This document shows, piece by piece, positions 17,268 to 25,758 of a DNA stretch of 54,313 nt. The notes below the pieces were generated by a model that saw only the letters and a program-made list of their open reading frames with translations, was not told the DNA's origin and ran no database searches. The translations under genes were made by a program, and so were the position numbers. Source of the stretch: Vibrio qingdaonensis (lineage in GTDB: Bacteria > Pseudomonadota > Gammaproteobacteria > Enterobacterales > Vibrionaceae); NCBI RefSeq assembly GCF_026191675.1, contig NZ_JAKRRY010000036.1, forward strand, positions 1 to 54,313. The letters are read 5' to 3'. Within the stretch, counting starts at the first letter, position 1; every line of letters begins with the position of its first letter.

Positions 17268-17297
17268 AAAAAAACACCAGCCGAGGCTGGTGTTTTT
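17268..17297. terminator. Bidirectional terminator after rplI and the DUF481 gene
   Basis: CACCAGC and GCTGGTG form a 7-bp stem (CGAG loop) flanked by A7 and T5 runs. It lies between the convergent rplI and DUF481 genes. Confidence 0.9.
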
Positions 17298-17316
17298 ATC
17301 GGTGTCTTAACTGAGA

Positions 17317-17769
17317 TTACTCAGCAGCAACAACTTGTAGTGTTACTGTAGCGAAAACTTCTGAGTGAAGTTGAACGCTAATTTCGAATTCACCAGTGTT
17401 ACGTAGAGCGCCTTCAGGAAGACGAACTTCGCTTTTAGCCACTTCAACGCCAGCTGCAGTAATTGCATCAGCGATGTCACGAGTACCGATAGAACCGAAT
17501 AGTTTGCCTTCGTCACCAGCTTTAGAAGCGATAACAACTGCTTCAAGAGCGTTAACTTTTTCAGCACGAGCTTCAGCAGCAGTTAGTTGCTCAGCAACTT
17601 TAGCTTCTAGTTCAGCACGACGAGCTTCAAACATCTCAACGTTGTTCTTAGTTGCCATTACAGCCTTACCTTGTGGGATAAGGAAGTTACGAGCGTAACC
17701 AGATTTAACGTTAACTGTATCGCCAAGACCACCTAGGTTACCGATTTTATCAAGTAGAATAACTTGCAT
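17317..17769 (-). CDS. rplI: 50S ribosomal protein L9
   Basis: A 150-residue protein of the usual L9 length. The N-terminal rRNA-binding domain has the signature GGLGDTVNVKSGYARNFLIP, followed by a long central helix (residues about 45-75, rich in Ala and Glu) and the C-terminal domain with LFGSIGTRDIADAI. It is the last gene of the rpsF-rpsR-rplI operon, 33 bp after rpsR, and ends at a strong terminator. Confidence 0.98.
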   Translation of the reverse strand: MQVILLDKIGNLGGLGDTVNVKSGYARNFLIPQGKAVMATKNNVEMFEARRAELEAKVAEQLTAAEARAEKVNALEAVVIASKAGDEGKLFGSIGTRDIADAITAAGVEVAKSEVRLPEGALRNTGEFEISVQLHSEVFATVTLQVVAAE

Positions 17770-17802
17770 TGTTTAATCCTCTATCTAAATAAACGGTGCC
17801 GA

Positions 17803-18030
17803 TTACTGATGCTTATCAGTGTACGGCAGTAGAGCTAGGTAGCGTGAACGCTTGATAGCGCGAGCTAGTTGACGCTGATATTTAGCACTTGTACCAGTGA
17901 TACGGCTAGGTACGATTTTACCAGCTTCAGTGATGTAGTTTTTAAGAGTTGCTACGTCTTTGTAGTCAATCTCTTGTACGCCTTCTGCAGTGAAACGGCA
18001 GAATTTACGACGACGGAAGAAACGAGCCAT
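17803..18030 (-). CDS. rpsR: 30S ribosomal protein S18
   Basis: A 75-residue protein matching S18 throughout (MARFFRRRKFCRF, then YKDVATLKNYITEAGKIVPSRITG). It partners S6 on the 30S platform. AGGAG precedes the ATG at a good distance. The gene is 179 bp downstream of rpsF; in E. coli priB occupies that position, and no priB frame exists here. A 22-bp palindrome lies in the gap. Confidence 0.98.
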   Translation of the reverse strand: MARFFRRRKFCRFTAEGVQEIDYKDVATLKNYITEAGKIVPSRITGTSAKYQRQLARAIKRSRYLALLPYTDKHQ

Positions 18031-18099
18031 GGGCTATCTCCTGATCTTAAATTAAGTCTGTTGTCGGTAAGTTACATAACGATCCAGCTTTTCAGATGG

Positions 18100-18121
18100 T
18101 GATAAGAACATGTTCTTATCA
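18100..18121. repeat. Perfect 22-bp palindrome in the rpsF-rpsR gap
   Basis: TGATAAGAACA and its exact complement TGTTCTTATCA abut with no spacer, in the 179-bp non-coding stretch between two co-transcribed ribosomal genes. It could be an intercistronic hairpin or a protein-binding site. No T-tract follows on the minus strand, so it is not a standard terminator. Confidence 0.7.
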
Positions 18122-18209
18122 TTGCTATGTCACTACCTTGTACCAAATGTTGAGTGTTCTTGATGACCTATCCAAACCTTAAAGGCAGAGACAATGGTCA
18201 AGCAAAGAA

Positions 18210-18599
18210 TTACTCAGCAGCTGCTTCTGGCTTAGCTTCGCTGCGCTCTTCACGACGAGGAGCACGCTCTGCACGTTCTTCTTTCTGCTTAAGCATGATA
18301 GAAGGCTCAGTGATAGCCGCTTTAGTACGCATAACCATGTTACGTAGAACTGCATCGTTGAAACGGAAAGCAGTTTCTAGTTCATCAATAGTTTCTTGAG
18401 GTGCTTCAACGTTCATAAGAACGTAATGCGCCTTGTGAAGCTTGTTGATTGGGTAAGCCAGTTGACGACGACCCCAGTCTTCTAGACGGTGTACAGTACC
18501 GCCAGCTTCAGTGATAGAACCAGTGTAACGCTCGATCATGCCAGCAACTTGCTCGCTTTGATCAGGGTGCACCATGAATACGATTTCGTAATGACGCAT
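18210..18599 (-). CDS. rpsF: 30S ribosomal protein S6
   Basis: A 129-residue S6 protein. The ferredoxin-like domain starts MRHYEIVFMVHPDQSEQ and contains EDWGRRQLAYPINK. The C-terminal 30 residues are a disordered tail rich in Glu, Arg and Ala, as in E. coli where it is glutamylated by RimK; whether that happens here is not visible. It heads the rpsF-rpsR-rplI operon, with AAGGAG before the ATG. A leader structure at 18623-18656 is a candidate for autoregulation by the S6:S18 complex. Confidence 0.98.
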   Translation of the reverse strand: MRHYEIVFMVHPDQSEQVAGMIERYTGSITEAGGTVHRLEDWGRRQLAYPINKLHKAHYVLMNVEAPQETIDELETAFRFNDAVLRNMVMRTKAAITEPSIMLKQKEERAERAPRREERSEAKPEAAAE

Positions 18600-18622
18600 A
18601 GGTTGCTCCTTACGGATTATTA

Positions 18623-18656
18623 GCTTCCACGAGTGGCTCGGTCGTCCAGAGGAAGC
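18623..18656 (-). promoter_or_regulatory. Candidate S6:S18-binding leader element of rpsF
   Basis: On the minus strand, GCTTCC (18651-18656) pairs with GGAAGC (18623-18628), enclosing a region with a CCG trinucleotide (18639-18641, minus strand) and short inner pairings. The established rpsF leader motif recognised by the S6:S18 complex is a hairpin with a bulged or looped CCG that mimics the 16S rRNA site. The position, 24 bp before the rpsF start, fits. The inner fold is not resolved by eye. Confidence 0.55.
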
Positions 18657-18786
18657 AAGGAACGAATAAATAAGACCGAGAATTAAGGACCGCGAATGTT
18701 ATAGAAAGAACGGAAAATAAGCAAGTAATTTTGATGCTTAATAGCAACGCCGACTCAGTCCGAAAAGCTAGACCTAAAAATTCTTT

Positions 18787-19728
18787 TTATTCATCAGCAT
18801 AGATTTTCACTGTTAGCTCACCACTGGTATCAATGGACGCTCTATACATACCAGAACTGTTCATCGCAAAATGAATATCGCCCTGTGCATCCATCGCAAT
18901 TAAGCCACCCTCTCCGCCCATCGCCTTGAGTTCGCCTTGAATGATCACTTCACAGGCAGTATGGACATCTTCGTTTAAATACCGCATACGCGCGGCGACA
19001 TCACCGGCTACCGTCTTACGAATAAAGTATTCGCCCATTCCCGTCGTCGATACTGCTACGTTATTGTTTTCAGCAAACGTACCCGCACCAATAATCGCAG
19101 TATCCCCAACACGGCCATATTTCTTATTCGTGACCCCACCAGTACTGGTCGCCGCAGCAAGGTTACCATGGCTATCAAGCGCCACCGCCCCTACTGTGCC
19201 GTATTTTTTGTCATCTGGATACTTCGACTCAGACAGCGCAAACAAACCTTTTTCTTTCATGGAAAGCAATTGTTCATAGCGACGCTCAGTAAAAAAATAA
19301 TCTTGCTCGGTATAAGGATGCTGATGCTCAAACGCAAACTTTTCAGCGCCTTCACCGATAAGTAATACATGGTCACTATCGCGCATGACATCGCGAGCTA
19401 GCTCAATAGGGTTTCGAATATGACGAACACCTGCGACGGCACCCGCATCCATTTCCGCACCATGCATGACAGAAGCGTCCATCTCAACCATTTCATTATG
19501 AGTCAGTACCGAGCCTTTCCCTGCATTAAAATGAGGTGAGTCCTCCATCACTTTTACCGCTTCCACCACGGCATCAATCGCATCCCCACCAGAAGATAGA
19601 ACTCGTTCACCCGCTTTAACGGATGCTGACAATACTTCAATAATTTCTCGTTTAAGTTTCGCAGACATCTGTTCTTTAAGAATCGTGCCCGCACCACCAT
19701 GAATCGCAATAGAAAAAGGCTTTGTCAT
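18787..19728 (-). CDS. iaaA: Isoaspartyl peptidase / L-asparaginase (Ntn hydrolase)
   Basis: A 313-residue plant-type asparaginase / beta-aspartyl peptidase. These hydrolases cleave isoaspartyl dipeptides and asparagine and are made as a precursor that cuts itself before a catalytic threonine. The site is visible as YGTVGAVALD around residue 176-180. Other signatures are IHGGAGTI at the N-terminus, GGDAIDAVVEAVKVMEDS, and VSTTGMGEYFIR. No signal peptide, so it should be cytoplasmic. It is transcribed alone on the minus strand, between slyD and the ribosomal genes. The context does not suggest a specific substrate. Confidence 0.93.
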   Translation of the reverse strand: MTKPFSIAIHGGAGTILKEQMSAKLKREIIEVLSASVKAGERVLSSGGDAIDAVVEAVKVMEDSPHFNAGKGSVLTHNEMVEMDASVMHGAEMDAGAVAGVRHIRNPIELARDVMRDSDHVLLIGEGAEKFAFEHQHPYTEQDYFFTERRYEQLLSMKEKGLFALSESKYPDDKKYGTVGAVALDSHGNLAAATSTGGVTNKKYGRVGDTAIIGAGTFAENNNVAVSTTGMGEYFIRKTVAGDVAARMRYLNEDVHTACEVIIQGELKAMGGEGGLIAMDAQGDIHFAMNSSGMYRASIDTSGELTVKIYADE

Positions 19729-19775
19729 CCTGTCGTCCCTTATCAGCTATCCGCTAAATAAAACGATAAAAACAC

Positions 19776-19801
19776 AAAGACCTCCCATAAAGGAGGCCTT
19801 T
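19776..19801 (-). terminator. Terminator of slyD
   Basis: AAAGaCCTCC and GGAGGcCTTT pair with a single mismatch and a 6-base loop. A T-rich run follows on the minus strand. It lies 32 bp beyond the slyD stop. Confidence 0.8.
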
Positions 19802-19832
19802 GAAATCATGTTATCAATAACAGCTCTTGCTA

Positions 19833-20420
19833 TTAGTGAGAACCGCAGCCACCGCCACCGCAGCAGCCATCTTTCTTCTCAGCTTTCTCACCGTGATCGT
19901 CACCACCACAGCAACCGCCTTCATGATCGTGGTCATGATCGTGTCCACAGCCACCTTCTTGGTGAATGTGACCGTGCGCCGCTTCTTCTTCTGTCGCTTC
20001 ACGTAGTGCAACCACTTCCACATCAAAAGTTAGCGTTTGACCCGCTAGCATATGGTTGCCATCAACCACAACTTCGTCGCCGTCAACTTCCGTGATTTCT
20101 ACAGGGATAGGACCTTGATCTGTATCCGCTAGGAAGCGCATGCCTACTTCAATTACGTCAACGCCTTGGAATACGTCTGCAGGAACGCGTTGTACTAGCG
20201 CATCATTGTACTCACCGTATGCTTCTTCAGCAGCAACAACAGAAGTAAACTTGCTACCGACTTCCTTGCCTTCTAGCTCTTTTTCCAAACCTACGATAAG
20301 GTTATTGTGACCGTGAAGGTAATCAAGAGGCGCTTCAACTGTTGATTGATCAACAACAACACCGTCTTCAGTTTTTACTTGGTACGCGACACTCACGACT
20401 ACGTTCTTAGCAATTTTCAT
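19833..20420 (-). CDS. slyD: FKBP-type peptidyl-prolyl isomerase SlyD
   Basis: A 195-residue cytosolic FKBP-type prolyl isomerase and metallochaperone. The FKBP fold (residues about 1-70 and 120-150) encloses the insert-in-flap chaperone domain (AAEEAYGEYNDALVQRVPADVF). The C-terminal ~45 residues are rich in His, Cys and Gly (GHDHDHDH, GGCCGG, GCCGGGGCG) and bind nickel and other metals in E. coli, where SlyD aids hydrogenase maturation. The ATG at 20420, with GGAG upstream, is the start; the frame extends 24 codons further without support. Gene order slyD-yheV-kefB-kefG matches E. coli. Confidence 0.97.
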   Translation of the reverse strand: MKIAKNVVVSVAYQVKTEDGVVVDQSTVEAPLDYLHGHNNLIVGLEKELEGKEVGSKFTSVVAAEEAYGEYNDALVQRVPADVFQGVDVIEVGMRFLADTDQGPIPVEITEVDGDEVVVDGNHMLAGQTLTFDVEVVALREATEEEAAHGHIHQEGGCGHDHDHDHEGGCCGGDDHGEKAEKKDGCCGGGGCGSH

Positions 20421-20520
20421 GTGAACTCCAAAGGATTGGCACTTGAGGCTATGCCTCACAAAATAATCACCGCTTGTGCGGCTTATGTGCACATTATGGG
20501 GATGAAATTGAGAAACTCAA

Positions 20521-20724
20521 TCACTCAGGCTTAAAAATGCCAATTAATGCTTCTTCACCACGCTCACTTTTTTCGACCGATTGTGGTGTGCGCTGCTCTA
20601 GAAATTCGCACTCAACACACTCTACCCATTCAACATTATTTTCAATCCACCAGCGTAAACTGTCTTGAGTGCTACACTTTGGGCAATTCGCTCCTGCGAT
20701 AAATCTTTTTTTAATCTGCTTCAT
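20521..20724 (-). CDS. yheV: YheV family zinc-ribbon protein
   Basis: A 67-residue protein of the YheV family. Two CxxC pairs, CPKC (about residue 14) and CVEC (about 37), form a probable zinc ribbon. AGGAAG precedes the ATG at 20724. The open frame continues upstream through the kefB end, but that part is not conserved. It lies 41 bp downstream of kefB and about 100 bp upstream of slyD, as in E. coli. Function is not known; the neighbours suggest only co-transcription with the Kef system. Confidence 0.9.
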   Translation of the reverse strand: MKQIKKRFIAGANCPKCSTQDSLRWWIENNVEWVECVECEFLEQRTPQSVEKSERGEEALIGIFKPE

Positions 20725-20764
20725 TTTGCTTCCTAACTGTAGCGCTAATACCAAAAGTCTGGGG

Positions 20765-22561
20765 CTAATCCCAAAAACTTCTCGATTGGCGATCATTTTC
20801 CATTTCTCTACCAAAAATCTCTTCTAACTCTTTACGAGCTTCTTTAGAGCGCTGAGCCAGCTGCGTATCTTCACTATGCAGTGGCAGAAGCTCTTTAAGC
20901 ATCGCATTGTCCAACTTTCTAAAGTGTGCTTCTGCGCGCTTAGCCTCATAAGGGTGAAACCCTAACTCAATGAGTGTTTGTCGACCTAAATCAAGGGCAC
21001 CTAAAAAGGTTTCCCTCGAGTAATTAGTGACGCCATGGTTCATTAATTGATACGCCTCAACACGACTGCGTGCCCGCGCTAGTACCTTGAGTTTAGGGAA
21101 ATGGGCATGACAAATATCGACCACCTCCATAATCTCCTCAGGAGAATCGGTACAGATAATAATAGCCTCAGCACTGCTCGCACCTGCCGCTCGCAGTAAA
21201 TCAAGTTGTGTCGCATCACCATAAAACACTTTGTAGCCAAACTTACGTAACAAATGAATCTGGCTAGCGTCACTTTCCAAAACCGTAATTTTGATTTTGT
21301 TGGCGTACATCAATCGGCCAATAATCTGCCCAAAACGCCCAAAGCCAGCAATGATGACGCGAGGCTGTCTATCATGGACATCACTTTCAATAGACGCTTC
21401 TTCGGTATTATTTAACGATTTCTCAAACCACTTTTTCTGTGCCATCAATAACAGTGGCGTTGTAACCATGGATAAACTCACCACGACCAAAAGAAACGCA
21501 GACTCTTCTCTCGACAATAGACCTTGAGAACTTGCCGCAGTGAAAATAACAAAAGCAAACTCCCCGCCTTGGCTCAAAATCGCCGCCATCTTACTGCGCG
21601 CTTTAGGGCGAGTGCCAAACAAACGCGCTAAGACATACAGCAGCAAGCCTTTAATCACCACCAGCGCAGTCACGGCTAACAAGACCTTAAACGGCTCTGA
21701 AACCAACAGTCCAAGGTTAACCGCCATCCCCACGGCAATGAAGAACAAACCTAGTAACAAACCTTTAAATGGCTCAATAGCAATTTCTAACTCATGGCGA
21801 TATTCGCTTTCTGCCAATAAAACGCCGGCTAAAAACGTACCCAACGCCATCGACAACCCCAGCTTTTGCATAAATACGGCAATGCCAACAACCAGTAGTA
21901 ACGCTGCGACCGTAAACAACTCTCGTACACCGCTCATCACGACATAGCGAAATAAAGGGCGAATTAAAAAGTGTCCCGCCACCAGCAAGCCAATCACACC
22001 AGCCAACATCCACGCAATGTCCGCCCAGTTGCCCGATGTGTTACCGGCCAACAAGGGTAATAACGCCAGCATCGGAATCACTGCGATATCTTGAAATAGC
22101 AACACCGCAAAGCCAGATTGTCCGGTTTCGCCACCCGCTAGCCCTTGCTCTTCAATCACCTTGAGAGCAATCGCCGTCGATGACAGCGCTAATCCCATAC
22201 CAATCACTAAACTGGTTTGCCAACTTAGTCCAAACAGAGAAGCAATAGCGGATAACACCAACGTCGTCAGCAGCACTTGCGCCCCACCTAAACCCAATAT
22301 GGGTACTCGCATTTGCCAGAGTTTTTTGGGGTTGAGCTCCAAACCAATCAGAAAAAGCAGCAGTACTACGCCAAATTCAGCAAAGTGCAAGATCTCGCTA
22401 ACATCACTAATAAGACCAAGCCCCCAAGGACCAATGGCTACTCCAGCCAACAAGTACCCTAGAACTGAACCCAAGCCAAACCGCTGGGCAATGGGCACTG
22501 CTACTACCGCTGCCGATAAAAAGATGACACTGTTTTGCAAAAGATCACTCGTCGCTGCCAT
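20765..22561 (-). CDS. kefB: KefB-type K+/H+ antiporter (glutathione-regulated potassium efflux)
   Basis: A 598-residue CPA2-family antiporter. About 12 membrane segments occupy residues 5-380. A cytoplasmic RCK/TrkA-N domain starts near residue 400 with the nucleotide-binding motif VIIAGFGRFGQIIGRLM, and a charged C-terminal tail follows. In E. coli it exports potassium when glutathione adducts of electrophiles bind, acidifying the cytoplasm for protection. ATG 22561 is chosen because it matches the family N-terminus; it overlaps the kefG end by 17 bp, indicating translational coupling. The paralogue KefC is less likely given the kefG neighbour and E. coli-like order. Confidence 0.93.
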   Translation of the reverse strand: MAATSDLLQNSVIFLSAAVVAVPIAQRFGLGSVLGYLLAGVAIGPWGLGLISDVSEILHFAEFGVVLLLFLIGLELNPKKLWQMRVPILGLGGAQVLLTTLVLSAIASLFGLSWQTSLVIGMGLALSSTAIALKVIEEQGLAGGETGQSGFAVLLFQDIAVIPMLALLPLLAGNTSGNWADIAWMLAGVIGLLVAGHFLIRPLFRYVVMSGVRELFTVAALLLVVGIAVFMQKLGLSMALGTFLAGVLLAESEYRHELEIAIEPFKGLLLGLFFIAVGMAVNLGLLVSEPFKVLLAVTALVVIKGLLLYVLARLFGTRPKARSKMAAILSQGGEFAFVIFTAASSQGLLSREESAFLLVVVSLSMVTTPLLLMAQKKWFEKSLNNTEEASIESDVHDRQPRVIIAGFGRFGQIIGRLMYANKIKITVLESDASQIHLLRKFGYKVFYGDATQLDLLRAAGASSAEAIIICTDSPEEIMEVVDICHAHFPKLKVLARARSRVEAYQLMNHGVTNYSRETFLGALDLGRQTLIELGFHPYEAKRAEAHFRKLDNAMLKELLPLHSEDTQLAQRSKEARKELEEIFGREMENDRQSRSFWD

Positions 22562-23159
22562 CTTTGTCCTCCGGTAATAAATAGCTAGGAAGAATATGCG
22601 CATTGCCCAAAGGGTTCGTCAGCCACTGTCGATACTGATCGGCATGCTGATAGCGCTCGATATCATCGACTCGCCGCGACCAATACAACACCAAAGGCTC
22701 TACCCAGTGCATTTTGCAAAGCGCCGCCGATAACTCAAAAGGTTGCAAAATTTGCTCAAGAGGGTACTTGTTATACCCCGTTTGACTGAAAGCCTCTTCC
22801 TTGCCTCCTGCAGTGATCACACTGCGCCAATATTTACCTTCTAACGCACACTCATCGCCAAACGCAAAGCCTTTACCCAAGACACGATCTATCCACTCTT
22901 TGAGTAATGAGGGGCATGAATACATATAAAGAGGATGCTGGAAGACAATGACATCGTGCTCAAGCAACAGCTGATGTTCGACATTCACATCAATAAAAAA
23001 ATCAGGATAAAGCGCATAGAGATCACGCAGCGTCACATTATCAAGCGATTGGATTTTGTTAAGCATGACTTGATTGGCAATCGAATTTTGCGGCTCTGGG
23101 TGGGCATAAATGACCAGAACTTTCGGAGAGGGAACTGAGCTTATTTGTGAAGACGTCAT
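22545..23159 (-). CDS. kefG: KefG, ancillary NAD(P)H oxidoreductase of KefB
   Basis: A 204-residue flavodoxin-like quinone oxidoreductase. The FMN-binding N-terminal strand reads KVLVIYAHPEPQNSIAN. The middle segment HDVIVFQHPLYMYSCPSLLKEW is typical of the KefF/KefG family, and the ITAGGKEEAF motif follows near residue 120. In E. coli the KefG partner is required for full KefB activity. Here it is the first gene of the kefG-kefB unit and diverges from yheS across about 145 bp. The ATG at 23159 is adopted; its ribosome site is weak. Confidence 0.93.
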   Translation of the reverse strand: MTSSQISSVPSPKVLVIYAHPEPQNSIANQVMLNKIQSLDNVTLRDLYALYPDFFIDVNVEHQLLLEHDVIVFQHPLYMYSCPSLLKEWIDRVLGKGFAFGDECALEGKYWRSVITAGGKEEAFSQTGYNKYPLEQILQPFELSAALCKMHWVEPLVLYWSRRVDDIERYQHADQYRQWLTNPLGNAHILPSYLLPEDKDGSDE

Positions 23160-23304
23160 TCCGTGAATTCGTTCCTTGTACTACCTAGCAGTAAGATAAT
23201 TGTTATAAGTTTGATCCATCATAACGCAAAACGGATAATGATCGACATTTATCCACTTTGCCCCTAGTATTCCAAAGTTCAAACTCACCGTTAGTTATAG
23301 CCTT

Positions 23305-25224
23305 ATGATCACCTTTTCCGACATTCAATTGCTTCGAGGTGGAAAGCCTCTCCTCGATCAAGCCTCTGCCACCATTCATCCAGGAGACAAAGTCGGTCTC
23401 GTTGGGAAAAATGGCTGTGGCAAATCTACTCTATTTGCATTACTAAAAGATGAATTGTCTATTGATGCGGGCACGTTTCATCAGCCTTCCCATTGGGAAT
23501 TGGCTTGGGTCGCACAAGAAACACCTGCCCTAGACCGTAGCGCAATTGAATATGTGATTGATGGCGATAGAGAGTTCCGCGGATTAGAACAAGATCTGCT
23601 AAAAGCCGAGCAAGCCGACAACGGTAACCTTGTCGCTGAATTACACGGAAAAATTGAAGTCATTGGTGGTTACAGCATTCGCGCCCGAGCGGCAGAGTTG
23701 CTGGACGGCTTAGGCTTTACCCAAGAGCAAATGAGCTGGAATCTGACGCAGTTTTCCGGTGGTTGGCGCATGCGTCTTAACCTGGCACAAGCGCTACTAT
23801 GCCGCTCAGATCTATTGCTACTTGATGAGCCCACCAACCACTTGGATCTCGATGCCGTCATGTGGCTAGAGCGCTGGCTGCAAAACTATCCGGGCACCTT
23901 GATCCTGATCTCGCACGATCGCGACTTTCTTGATCCGATCGTCAGCCGAATTATTCATGTCGAAAATCAAGCACTGAATGAATACACTGGCAACTACTCT
24001 TCATTTGAAGAGCAACGGGCGCAAAAGCTCATCTTGCAACAAGCGATGTTTGAAAAGCAGAAAAAGCAGATGTCGCACATGCAAAGCTACATCGATCGCT
24101 TCCGCTATAAAGCCTCTAAAGCTCGTCAGGCACAGAGCCGTATTAAAGCGCTTGAGCGTATGGAAAAAGTCTTACCTGCTCAGCTAGATAACCCATTTAG
24201 CTTTGAATTTAGAGAGCCAGCCGCACTACCTAATCCTATTATGATGATGGACGACGTCTCAGCAGGCTATGACAACAACCTCATTTTGGAAAAGATTAGA
24301 CTTAATTTAGTACCGGGTAGCCGTATTGGCTTACTTGGTCGCAATGGCGCCGGTAAGTCCACCCTGATCAAGCTGCTATCTGGAGAGCTCGCCGCGAAAG
24401 GCGGTGATTTTACTTACTCTCAAGGCGTAAAAATTGGCTACTTCGCCCAACATCAGCTTGAAACCCTTCATCCAGAAGAAACGCCGTTGCAGCATATGAT
24501 GCAAATTGCGCCCAACCAAACCGAGCAACAGCTTCGCGACTATCTAGGCAGCTTTGGCTTCCAAGGTGAAAAAGCGCTCGATAAAGTGGCGCCATTCTCT
24601 GGCGGAGAAAAAGCGCGCTTAGTGTTAGCCTTAGTTGTCTGGCAAAAACCGAATTTATTGCTGCTTGATGAACCAACCAACCACTTGGATTTAGACATGC
24701 GTCAAGCCTTGACGTTTGCACTACAAACCTTTGAAGGGGCAATGGTTATTGTCAGTCACGACCGCTATTTATTACGTGCAACCACCGATGATCTTTATTT
24801 AGTCCATGATCGCCAAGTTGCACCATTCAATGGCGACTTAACGGACTACTATAAATGGCTAACCGAGCAACAAAAGCTTGAGCGCAAAGAAACCCAAGAC
24901 AACGAGCCAAACAAAACCTCCGTACACAGCGCAGCATCAAAAAAAGAGCAAAAACGCAAAGAGGCCGAGTTTCGTAAACAAACCGCGCCGGTTCGTAAAC
25001 AGCTTGAAAAGCTTGAAAAGAAAATGGACCAACTGAGCGCGCTGCTAAGTGAGGCGGAAACGCAATTATCCGAATCATCACTGTATGATGCCGAAAACAA
25101 AGCTAAACTGACTAAAGTACTCGCACAACAATCCACAAGTAAATCTGAACTTGAAGAGGTTGAAATGGAGTGGATGGGGCTTCAAGAAGAACTAGAAGCA
25201 ATGGAACAGGAGTTCTGTGGATAA
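23305..25224 (+). CDS. yheS: ABC-F family ATPase YheS
   Basis: A 639-residue soluble protein with two ABC ATPase domains. The first Walker A is GLVGKNGCGKST (about residue 35) and the second GLLGRNGAGKST (about 345); the LSGGxR-type signatures appear as FSGGWRMRL and FSGGEKARLV, each followed by LLLLDEPTNHLDL. A charged linker separates them, and a C-terminal coiled coil rich in Glu, Lys and Gln starts near residue 535. There are no membrane segments: ABC-F proteins act on the ribosome rather than in transport, resolving stalled or difficult translation. It matches E. coli YheS in length and neighbourhood. Its stop codon overlaps the next gene's start (TAATG). Confidence 0.96.
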   Translation: MITFSDIQLLRGGKPLLDQASATIHPGDKVGLVGKNGCGKSTLFALLKDELSIDAGTFHQPSHWELAWVAQETPALDRSAIEYVIDGDREFRGLEQDLLKAEQADNGNLVAELHGKIEVIGGYSIRARAAELLDGLGFTQEQMSWNLTQFSGGWRMRLNLAQALLCRSDLLLLDEPTNHLDLDAVMWLERWLQNYPGTLILISHDRDFLDPIVSRIIHVENQALNEYTGNYSSFEEQRAQKLILQQAMFEKQKKQMSHMQSYIDRFRYKASKARQAQSRIKALERMEKVLPAQLDNPFSFEFREPAALPNPIMMMDDVSAGYDNNLILEKIRLNLVPGSRIGLLGRNGAGKSTLIKLLSGELAAKGGDFTYSQGVKIGYFAQHQLETLHPEETPLQHMMQIAPNQTEQQLRDYLGSFGFQGEKALDKVAPFSGGEKARLVLALVVWQKPNLLLLDEPTNHLDLDMRQALTFALQTFEGAMVIVSHDRYLLRATTDDLYLVHDRQVAPFNGDLTDYYKWLTEQQKLERKETQDNEPNKTSVHSAASKKEQKRKEAEFRKQTAPVRKQLEKLEKKMDQLSALLSEAETQLSESSLYDAENKAKLTKVLAQQSTSKSELEEVEMEWMGLQEELEAMEQEFCG

Positions 25225-25703
25225 TGGATAAAGCACACCTCGAACATCTATCTCTCGAACACTTATGGCAGTTTAGTCTGCAATACTATGGTGTGAGAGA
25301 GATAAAAGAGGCGTGTCTGACTATCCAAAATCACTACCATGGCAACGTGAACCTACTGTTGATGCTCAAATGGCTTGATGAACAACAGCGCCACTTTGCT
25401 GCCGAAGATTGGCACCTCATTCAAAGCTGTTTGGGTCGCACCGAACAGCTTCTTCATCATTTCCGCCGACTGCGTCGACAGCTTAAAAACAATGTTAGTG
25501 ACAATCTCTATCGCGAAGCACTCGCCTTTGAATTGAGCGTAGAGAAACAGCAGCAATCCGATCTTGTCGATTGCGTCAATTCACTTACCCTCACCACCAA
25601 TCAACAGCAACCCTTAGTCAGTAAATATTGCCAACAACTCGGTGCTGAGCATCTCAGCCCCATATTTTCGACGCCGTGCTCAGTGTACTTTTCTCGCAAA
25701 TAA
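25224..25703 (+). CDS. TIGR02444 (DUF2390) family protein
   Basis: A 159-residue protein with the opening pattern LSLEHLWQFSLQYYGVREIKEACL and NHYHGNVNLLLMLKWLDEQ, which I recognise as the TIGR02444/PF09523 family of uncharacterised gammaproteobacterial proteins. It is predicted all-helical and soluble. Its ATG overlaps the yheS stop (TAATG), so it is translationally coupled; a frame starting at 25170 inside yheS is not the true start. A link to ribosome function is possible from this coupling but is inference. Confidence 0.85.
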   Translation: MDKAHLEHLSLEHLWQFSLQYYGVREIKEACLTIQNHYHGNVNLLLMLKWLDEQQRHFAAEDWHLIQSCLGRTEQLLHHFRRLRRQLKNNVSDNLYREALAFELSVEKQQQSDLVDCVNSLTLTTNQQQPLVSKYCQQLGAEHLSPIFSTPCSVYFSRK

Positions 25704-25758
25704 TCTTACCAACCCGACGAGCTTTGTTAGCGCGTATGTTCTCGTAACGAATCGCGTT

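Noticed and set aside
18031..18209. Possible PriB remnant in the rpsF-rpsR gap
   Set aside because: Translations in the minus frames give short peptides with stops and no run matching PriB; treated as absence instead.
21540..22577. Plus-strand ORFs opposite kefB
   Set aside because: Antisense shadows rich in Asn, Ser and Pro, in the strand opposite a clear membrane protein.
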